In this document: positions 6,546 through 11,793 of the stretch, piece by piece | Position numbering within the stretch: the stretch's first letter is position 1 | Layout: every line of letters starts with the position of its first letter | NCBI GenBank assembly: GCA_015259305.1 | Contig: JABZGO010000038.1 | Span: 1-11,793, forward strand | DNA from: Alloprevotella tannerae | GTDB taxonomy: Bacteria > Bacteroidota > Bacteroidia > Bacteroidales > Bacteroidaceae | DNA: 11,793 nt | Direction of reading: 5' to 3' | Notes under the pieces: generated by a model | Seen by the model: the letters and a program-made list of their open reading frames with translations, nothing else | Told to the model about the DNA's origin: nothing | The model's database searches: none | Program-made: the position numbers and the translations under genes

Positions 6546-8222
6546 ATGAGAATAGCAAGATTCTTTTTTTCAGTAGTCGTTATGCTGATGGTGGGCGGCA
6601 TTACCAGTTGTTCAGGCACTGATCCTGTAACTCCTGCAGAGGAGGAAAAAGAAAAGGTGGTGGAAACAGATTCCACAGAAACCGATGGCATCAGCTTTAG
6701 TTTGGCTGAAACAGACTTCGGTGAGGAGAGTCAATTGTCTGATTTCACTGTGCCCCTCAAATCGAATGCTGTTAGTACCTCGTATCTGAGCAGCGGACTA
6801 GAGGGCAGGGCAAGTTTGTCGAAAGAGCCGATTGATCGGATGAGGCAAACTACTCCGCGCGCATTGAGCAGCGGTCGCTACACAGTCTTGGCCTATGATG
6901 AAGTGGGTGCGCTCCAAGCAAAACTTGAGGCTACGGCCGTAGCAGGAAAGTTTTCAAGCAAAGATACTATGCACCTTGATCCGGGCACTTATACTTTTGT
7001 TTGTCTTAATGATAAGGTAGACCTCACGGCCGACGGCGACATTAATGTATCACGCGCCAATGCAGCTACGGCGCGTATCGGTCGCACCGTGATGACCGTT
7101 AGCGGCCCTCGTCTAAAGGTGCCTTTGGTGATGAATCACGTCGGAGTGCGCGTGCGTATAAGCCTCGAGGCGATGGTGAACATTCCCAATAACGTCAAGG
7201 CTGTGCTCTATGATAATAAGGGGAATACAGCGACATTGACGAAATATAATCCTATGGACGGAACTTATGAGACAATAGCGATAGGTACTTTTGCAGATCC
7301 GGAGGAAAGCTTTCCTTCTACCGGTTCTACCGACTTCTCGAAAGAGACTTACGTCTCAACTTCCGCTCCGGCCGGCTACCACTATTTCTTACCGGACGAA
7401 GGCCTTGCGATTCAATTTAAATTTACGGCCGGCGATCAGATCTATTGTAAGCCTCTGGCCGGGGTCATGATGTTTATGTATTATAATTTGGGAGGAGGCT
7501 TTGCGCCCAATTCTTCTTACTACATAAATCTTAAACTGATCAATCTCTTCAAGTATCTTTTCAGTGATGGCTCCGTTGATTTACTCCGACACAGGCGCTC
7601 ACGCACGCCAATTGCTATCGTTGTTAGCGAAACCGATCGCACGGCTATCGCTCTGCACGATGCCAATAACGGCGTACCAACGATGTGGACTTCAAACCGA
7701 AAGATCTATAATAATCCCGTTGCAGAACAGCCCGGTCAGTCGGATCAGATTGAGGCCAGGTCTAAAGGGCTTCATTGGACGTGGGACGCAAGCGGCAGTC
7801 TTGACGGAACAACTGTAAAGGCCAATGAGCCGGATAAATGTCCCGCCTTCTACTACGCTGCCCACTACAATCCGGGAGTTAGCTTGACCGGTCCTTATCT
7901 GAGTAAATGGTATCTCGGGGCAAACACCGACTGGAAAAATGCCTATCTTTATCTTGGCTTTGGTACGAATACGAAGGTGAATGCCGCGAGCGCTATGGCC
8001 CACTGCTATTACCACGTCGTAAACAAGGCCTTCACAGATGTTGGTGGCACGAGTTTGTTTAGTACAAGTTCTAGCATAGACCTGCGAAAATTTTGGTCGG
8101 CGACGTATTATCGCGATTTTAATACCGGCGTTATCCATATCTTCAAAGATGGCAGCACGGACGGCAGCAATTCTTTAAGCGATAAAGATGTGGCCTTGGT
8201 TCGCGCCTTTATTCATTATTGA
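6546..8222 (+). CDS. Mfa-like fimbrillin lipoprotein with a C-terminal tip-like (DUF1566/Lcl-like) domain
   Basis: This 558-aa protein begins with a lipoprotein signal peptide: MRIARFFF, a hydrophobic stretch, then lipobox I-T-S-C with C22 as the lipidated residue. An acid-rich segment (PAEEEKEK, VETDSTETD) follows, as is common in exported Bacteroidota lipoproteins. The ATG at 6546 is preferred over the in-frame ATG at 6501, because the latter would put 15 polar residues ahead of the signal peptide. The region from about residue 110 to 215 has the pattern of Bacteroidales fimbrillin-like proteins (RYTVLAYDE, GTYTFVCLN, VPLVMNHVGVRVRISLEA). The C-terminal third (AIALHDANNG, NKAFTDVGGTSLF, FWSATYYRD, ending in VRAFIHY) resembles the DUF1566/Lcl-like domains at the tips of some fimbriae. 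I infer a surface-anchored fimbrial accessory or adhesin, not a shaft subunit. No other fimbrial assembly gene is in the window. No clear promoter is seen in the 127 nt upstream. Confidence 0.75.
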   Translation: MRIARFFFSVVVMLMVGGITSCSGTDPVTPAEEEKEKVVETDSTETDGISFSLAETDFGEESQLSDFTVPLKSNAVSTSYLSSGLEGRASLSKEPIDRMRQTTPRALSSGRYTVLAYDEVGALQAKLEATAVAGKFSSKDTMHLDPGTYTFVCLNDKVDLTADGDINVSRANAATARIGRTVMTVSGPRLKVPLVMNHVGVRVRISLEAMVNIPNNVKAVLYDNKGNTATLTKYNPMDGTYETIAIGTFADPEESFPSTGSTDFSKETYVSTSAPAGYHYFLPDEGLAIQFKFTAGDQIYCKPLAGVMMFMYYNLGGGFAPNSSYYINLKLINLFKYLFSDGSVDLLRHRRSRTPIAIVVSETDRTAIALHDANNGVPTMWTSNRKIYNNPVAEQPGQSDQIEARSKGLHWTWDASGSLDGTTVKANEPDKCPAFYYAAHYNPGVSLTGPYLSKWYLGANTDWKNAYLYLGFGTNTKVNAASAMAHCYYHVVNKAFTDVGGTSLFSTSSSIDLRKFWSATYYRDFNTGVIHIFKDGSTDGSNSLSDKDVALVRAFIHY

Positions 8223-8257
8223 TACGTCGGTTTCAAAATTATTTTTTTTGCTGATAT

Positions 8258-8292
8258 AGTCCTTCGCAAAACAATCTGTTTTGCGAAGGACT
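8258..8292. terminator. Long perfect hairpin after the lipoprotein gene
   Basis: Two 16-bp arms (AGTCCTTCGCAAAACA and its exact reverse complement) flank a 3-nt loop. The hairpin starts 36 nt after the lipoprotein stop codon. No T-run follows directly on the plus strand; instead a run of eight Ts precedes it. It probably ends or protects the lipoprotein mRNA, perhaps together with the smaller hairpin at 8296-8316. The terminator role is an inference from position. Confidence 0.5.
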
Positions 8293-8295
8293 GTG

Positions 8296-8323
8296 CGCCT
8301 TAAAAGGTCTGAGGCGGCTTTTT
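8296..8323 (+). terminator. Possible weak intrinsic terminator
   Basis: A 5-bp stem (CGCCT at 8296-8300 and AGGCG at 8312-8316, 11-nt loop) is followed by GC and five Ts (8319-8323). On its own it is weak. Coming straight after the 16-bp hairpin, it may complete termination of the lipoprotein transcript before the promoter at 8382. Confidence 0.35.
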
Positions 8324-8381
8324 ATATGTTTTTCTCTAAGGGTTTTACTTATTAAAAAGGCAGACGTGTCAATTTAATGAC

Positions 8382-8389
8382 TATATTTG
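8382..8389 (+). promoter_or_regulatory. Probable promoter (-7 element) of the secreted-protein operon
   Basis: TATATTTG matches TAnnTTTG exactly and lies 55 nt before the ATG at 8445, giving a leader of about 50 nt. No clear -33 element is seen at the expected distance. The leader is AT-rich and lacks a strong Shine-Dalgarno, as is usual in this phylum. Confidence 0.55.
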
Positions 8390-8444
8390 CAAATCATAAC
8401 TTTAGAACCAGTATTTTTTCTACTAACTTTTAAATTAAAACAAG

Positions 8445-9380
8445 ATGAAACGCTTGCTTTTGACAACTTTGTTGTCCTCTGCATGTATCCTTGGCACATC
8501 GGCACAAAGTATAAGAGTGACCGATTCGAAAGATGTTGTGCACAAGTTTGCAGCTGAAAGAGTGAAAGACATTACCTTTATCAAGGTCAATGCTTCAAAC
8601 GTCATTAACTTTAGCACCGTTACGGCGCGTGCCTACTCTTCGGGCGCAGTGGAGGCTACCTTTACTTCCGCAGACAACCCTAAGGCCGTAACTTTATGGA
8701 TTGTGGGTCTATCGATGGGCAAATATCTCTACGATGGCGTGTACACGGTATCGTCAACCTCTGAGGCGATGACGATCGACGCTTCTCCTTCGTATTCTTT
8801 CGTAAAAGAGAATGGCGCATCTACAGCTTTGCAATCGGGCGTAGTCAACATTGCGCTTTCCGGCAAGGAATATACCATTACCTTCGATCTTGTATTAGCA
8901 GATGGAAGCAACCTAAAAGGCAAATATGTCGGCGAGATGCCAGGCACGATTGGCAAGGATTTTACGATACCTACGTGCGTAACGCCCACCGTGAAAACGA
9001 CTGACGTCAACGATTATGTGAAGGGCGAGTTTTACGTTAAGATGAACGATTCTGATTGGAGCTATGAAATGGCTTTAGACATCTTCGCCGATGAAAACGC
9101 GACAAAGATGCCCGCCGGCACGTATACCTATGCCACGACGAAGGCGGTCGGCACGTTCGGCGACCGCAGTCGTATCAGTCTCTATAACCCGAGTAGCAGT
9201 TATAGTTTTGCGGAAGGTAGCACGATAAAAATATCCTATGAAGGTGACAATATTGCCATCGAGTTGGCGCTGATTACCACCGATGGCCGCAAGATGGATA
9301 TGAACTACCGCGGCCCGATCAAGTTTCCCGCTACGCAAGCTCCGGCTAAAGGTGCGCGCGCTGCCTCAATTGTAAAATAA
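8445..9380 (+). CDS. Secreted two-repeat protein of unknown function
   Basis: I do not recognise a named family for this 311-aa protein. It has a signal peptide (MKRLLLTTLLSS, cleavage probably after GTSA at residue 20) and no lipobox, so it is exported across the inner membrane. Residues 21-46 form a short module (a strand, then HKFAAERVKDITF) that is also found in the two downstream proteins. The rest contains two divergent copies of a beta-rich repeat at about 52-166 and 175-295. Each has a G-x-Y motif (DGVYTV at 97; AGTYTY at 224), then a strand pair, then D-G and a Y-x-G end (ADGSNLKGKYVGEM at 152-165; TTDGRKMDMNYRGPI at 278-292). The tail is basic (AKGARAASIVK). It is first in a three-gene operon, with 20 nt to the next gene. 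A surface or periplasmic beta-sandwich protein is the best guess; no catalytic motif is visible. Confidence 0.8.
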   Translation: MKRLLLTTLLSSACILGTSAQSIRVTDSKDVVHKFAAERVKDITFIKVNASNVINFSTVTARAYSSGAVEATFTSADNPKAVTLWIVGLSMGKYLYDGVYTVSSTSEAMTIDASPSYSFVKENGASTALQSGVVNIALSGKEYTITFDLVLADGSNLKGKYVGEMPGTIGKDFTIPTCVTPTVKTTDVNDYVKGEFYVKMNDSDWSYEMALDIFADENATKMPAGTYTYATTKAVGTFGDRSRISLYNPSSSYSFAEGSTIKISYEGDNIAIELALITTDGRKMDMNYRGPIKFPATQAPAKGARAASIVK

Positions 9381-9400
9381 ACGCTTAAAGAAAGAACGAT

Positions 9401-9886
9401 ATGAAACGCTTCATAACAGCCCTTTTTCTTATTCTTGCCACAGCTACAACAGCCATGGCGCAACAAATAGTAGACGACTATGCGTTGTTAGTCAACGTCA
9501 AAGACGGAAAGATCTTAGAATACCGATTTAATATAGAACCCGTCATCAGTTTTAGTGATAAATATATGGTGCTTCAAACCAATGAAGATGCCCCCTTAAA
9601 GTTTATTCTCGACGACGTTGACAAGCTCACGTTTAGCGGCAAGATTACCGGCATCGACAAGGTCGTAGATAAGTCTTCGGCCATACGCATTTCCGTTTCA
9701 GCAGGTGCAGTCCTCGTCGATGGCTTGAAGCCTGCTGACAAGGTTTCGCTCTATGGCGCAAACGGCGCGTTACTGTTCTCTGTTAAGACAGATACGCAAG
9801 GCCGCGCTACGATCAATGTCAGCCGGCTCGCCACAGGCGTATACGTAGTATATACGCCGACCAACTCGTTCAAGTTCACCAAATAA
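9401..9886 (+). CDS. Small secreted protein with a T9SS-like C-terminal sorting domain
   Basis: This 161-aa protein has a signal peptide (MKRFITALFLILATATTAMA, cut before QQ at residue 21). Residues 26-79 form a two-part module (LLVNVKDGKILEYRF then FILDDVDKLTFSG), related to the shorter N-terminal module of its neighbours. The C-terminal 70 residues (about 93-161) look like a T9SS type A sorting or Por-secretion-tail domain: VDGLKPADKVSLYGANGALL, GRATINVSRLATGVYVV and a terminal SFKFTK. In T9SS organisms such tails direct proteins through the outer membrane. With almost nothing between signal and tail, it is either a minimal cargo or a structural piece for which the tail is itself the functional fold. 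An A/G-rich AAAGAAAG precedes the ATG. It sits between the two repeat-protein genes (20 nt after the first, 13 nt before the next). Function unknown. Confidence 0.8.
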   Translation: MKRFITALFLILATATTAMAQQIVDDYALLVNVKDGKILEYRFNIEPVISFSDKYMVLQTNEDAPLKFILDDVDKLTFSGKITGIDKVVDKSSAIRISVSAGAVLVDGLKPADKVSLYGANGALLFSVKTDTQGRATINVSRLATGVYVVYTPTNSFKFTK

Positions 9887-9899
9887 GTTACGCGGTATT

Positions 9900-11603
9900 A
9901 TGAAAAATATAAAACGATATATATTGTCTCTATGTGCAATGCTGGCTACGACGTCGCTCTTTTCACAGAATTATCAAGTAGTTGTTACGACAACTGACGG
10001 CGAAAGCAAGGTCTTTGCCACCAATGATGTATCTGATATAAAGTTTAACAATGCCCCCACTTACATCAAGGCAGATACTTTTATCGGTGGTACGTATACG
10101 GCAAAAACCGGCAATGCAGTCTACAATTTTAGTATAGGCACAGAAGAGCCGGATGGCGAGGGCGATCCTTCCGTTATCGGCGGTTTGCAACTGGGTCTTA
10201 ATATGTATGCACCGCTCAGTGCTGATGCACAAAAGGCCGTGCTTCCTGAAGGCTACTACCGCGTAGGACCTGGAGAATCTTCTTATACGGTTACTACGTC
10301 AAACTCCGCTGTCTGGGTGCGCCAAGCTGAAGGCTCTGAAGGTATCGTCGTAGGTTACATCGCAGGCGGCACGGTTGACGTGCGCCACGTAGACGATAAC
10401 TATGACATACGCGCTGAATTGGATCTAATCAATGGCACGCACGTCGACATTTCTTTCTTTGGCCGTATGAACTTCACGCCAAGTGCAGCTGGTTCTGATG
10501 AGTTTAAGACAGATCAGAACGTAACCTTTACGGCCGCTCAAGGTCGCGAATGGGCCAACTGGTTTAATCCTTTCTGCGACGATGGATCGCTTGAGTTCTT
10601 CACCGGCTCGTTTAATGAAAAAGGCCGCCAGACGGAAGGCTACTACCTCTATATGCCGGTCAATATTACGAAAGACGACAGTCATACCCCTACGTGGGAG
10701 CCGGTTATTCCGGATGGCGAATACAAGATCGACCCGCGGGAGAAGGTGATGCGGCGCACTTATTTGCCTTATACCTTAGACCTTGGACATATGATGGACG
10801 ATCCCTTCGGCTCATCGCTGGTTGTCGGATCTTATCTTACTTATTTGGCAGTCGATGGACGCATTTCTATGGCTCTGATTACAGATGGTACGATGACGGT
10901 CACGGAAAACGGAACAAAGTTTGCCTTCAACTTTACGGCAAGCAACGGCATCAAGATTAGGGGTACGTATGATAAGCGTCCCTATATCGTCAATATGATC
11001 GATAACAGCAAGATGCCCGAATTTCCCGACAACCTGACCAGCGACTATAAGATTGATAAATTCCCCGAAGATGGCGTCGTGTTGGCTTACAACATAGGCG
11101 ACTACATCGTTAAGGGACTTAACTCGCACATTTTGATGTTTACAGATCCGAAGCAGAAAAAGGGCGACTATATAAGCCTCGACTTGTTCTCTGATTCTGA
11201 CAAACTCAAAGATGGCGTCTATACAATTGACAATTCTATTACGAATATGTCTGGTATCAAGGGTGTAGTCAACTATCAAGGCGAGATGGTCTTCTCCTGG
11301 TATGGCGACTTAGATTCGACGGATGACGAAGGCTACCAAACTATATTAGCCCCGATCTCCGGCGGTACGCTGACCGTTACGACCATCGCAGGCGATAAGC
11401 GTAAGTTTGATTTCAACCTTCGTTCTCGCAAGGGCCATAAGATAATCGGATCGATTACACGCGATGTGCACTACGTTTCTCCCGAGGATTCAAAAGAAGA
11501 CAAAGTGGAGAGCATCCGCGCGCGTGCACTCAAAGGCATTAAGCGCAACTGGGGCAGCAGAGACCTCGACTTTACTCCGCGTGTATTAATGCAACGTAAG
11601 TAA
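9900..11603 (+). CDS. Secreted three-repeat protein of unknown function
   Basis: This 567-aa protein has a signal peptide (MKNIKRYILSLCAML, cleavage likely near SLFS at 22) and no lipobox. Residues 24-50 hold the shared N-terminal module (YQVVVTTTDG, VFATNDVSDIKF). Three divergent copies of the repeat found in the 311-aa neighbour follow, at about 55-193, 205-360 and 390-522. Their G-x-Y motifs are LPEGYYRV (115), IPDGEYKI (270) and LKDGVYTI (436). Their closing strands are GGTVDVRHVDDNYDIRAELD (156 on), DGTMTVTENGTKFAFNF (329 on) and GGTLTVTTIAGDKRKFDF (488 on). Each repeat ends in an I/V-x-G or F-x-G turn. The C-terminus is a basic tail (RARALKGIKRNWG) without a sorting domain, so this protein does not look like a T9SS cargo. 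It is last in the operon, and an intrinsic terminator follows 28 nt downstream. A secreted or surface-exposed multi-domain beta protein is inferred; no enzyme motif is seen. Confidence 0.8.
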   Translation: MKNIKRYILSLCAMLATTSLFSQNYQVVVTTTDGESKVFATNDVSDIKFNNAPTYIKADTFIGGTYTAKTGNAVYNFSIGTEEPDGEGDPSVIGGLQLGLNMYAPLSADAQKAVLPEGYYRVGPGESSYTVTTSNSAVWVRQAEGSEGIVVGYIAGGTVDVRHVDDNYDIRAELDLINGTHVDISFFGRMNFTPSAAGSDEFKTDQNVTFTAAQGREWANWFNPFCDDGSLEFFTGSFNEKGRQTEGYYLYMPVNITKDDSHTPTWEPVIPDGEYKIDPREKVMRRTYLPYTLDLGHMMDDPFGSSLVVGSYLTYLAVDGRISMALITDGTMTVTENGTKFAFNFTASNGIKIRGTYDKRPYIVNMIDNSKMPEFPDNLTSDYKIDKFPEDGVVLAYNIGDYIVKGLNSHILMFTDPKQKKGDYISLDLFSDSDKLKDGVYTIDNSITNMSGIKGVVNYQGEMVFSWYGDLDSTDDEGYQTILAPISGGTLTVTTIAGDKRKFDFNLRSRKGHKIIGSITRDVHYVSPEDSKEDKVESIRARALKGIKRNWGSRDLDFTPRVLMQRK

Positions 11604-11631
11604 AAAGGTATACAATATATATATGAGTTAA

Positions 11632-11684
11632 GAGGGAGGATGCATTTGTTGTTACAGGGGGTGCATTTTCTCTCTTTATTTCTT
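11632..11684 (+). terminator. Intrinsic terminator of the secreted-protein operon
   Basis: The RNA can form a 13-bp stem between 11632-11644 (GAGGGAGGATGCA) and 11662-11674 (TGCATTTTCTCTC), using ten Watson-Crick and three G-U pairs, with a 17-nt loop. A T-rich run (TTTATTTCTT, 11675-11684) follows. It lies just after the stop codon of the 567-aa gene. Because of the G-U pairs, the stem would form far better from the plus strand than the minus, which supports the orientation. The remaining bases to 11793 contain no gene I can support. Confidence 0.7.
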
Positions 11685-11793
11685 ATTGGTTTACCAATCA
11701 ATCAGTTTGTAAACACATGACTTGAACTCAACTAACAACAATTATTTTCTACATTAACAACACAAATCTTATGAACCCCAATTCGGGATAAGC

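Noticed and set aside
7692..8138. Minus-strand open frame of 148 codons inside the lipoprotein gene
   Set aside because: It overlaps the conserved tip-like domain on the other strand and has no signal, motif or promoter of its own.
10812..11279. Minus-strand open frame of 155 codons inside the 567-aa gene
   Set aside because: It is antisense to the repeat region, which is supported by five matching repeat copies across two genes.
11685..11698. Small inverted repeat ATTGGT-TT-ACCAAT after the operon terminator
   Set aside because: Six-bp arms in AT-rich intergenic DNA are weak evidence for a site, and no gene start lies close enough to give it a role.
11772..11792. ATG near the right edge as a possible gene start
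   Set aside because: The frame meets a stop after six codons (MNPNSG).

Overview
The window looks like a chromosomal segment from a member of the Bacteroidales (phylum Bacteroidota). Four things point there: promoter-like TAnnTTTG elements (the Bacteroidota -7 motif) ahead of three transcription units, A-rich leaders without clear Shine-Dalgarno sites, a Mfa-like fimbrillin lipoprotein, and a small secreted protein ending in a type IX secretion (T9SS)-like sorting tail. The genus cannot be fixed from this sequence; a Prevotella/Alloprevotella- or Porphyromonas-like organism would fit.

Layout. (1) 1-3360, minus strand: a class Ia ribonucleotide reductase operon, nrdA then nrdB. nrdB runs off the left edge. 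The nrdA promoter region (3390-3425) carries two abutting inverted repeats. (2) 3554-6418, plus strand: a type II restriction-modification operon of the HpaII type (predicted target CCGG). Its first gene encodes a single polypeptide joining a Vsr-like mismatch endonuclease to an M.HpaII-like cytosine-C5 methyltransferase. Its second gene, overlapping by 20 nt, encodes the HpaII-like endonuclease. This block is clearly more AT-rich than its surroundings and looks horizontally acquired. (3) 6546-8222, plus strand: a lipoprotein with a fimbrillin-like N-terminal region and a C-terminal domain resembling fimbrial tip (DUF1566/Lcl-like) domains. It is followed by a 16-bp perfect hairpin. (4) 8382-11684, plus strand: a three-gene operon of secreted proteins (311, 161 and 567 aa) with its own promoter and an apparent intrinsic terminator. 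The 311- and 567-aa proteins are built from five divergent copies of one beta-rich repeat (two plus three). All three share a short N-terminal module, and the middle one has the T9SS-like tail.

How the parts work together. NrdA/NrdB make deoxyribonucleotides. In the restriction system, the methyltransferase would protect host CCGG sites, the Vsr-like domain would repair T:G mismatches left when 5-methylcytosine deaminates, and the HpaII-like enzyme would cut unmodified DNA. The two right-hand units encode surface or secreted proteins. Their adjacency and shared modules suggest a cell-surface function, but the sequence does not show what it is. The two items most worth following are the Vsr-methyltransferase fusion and the repeat-protein operon.
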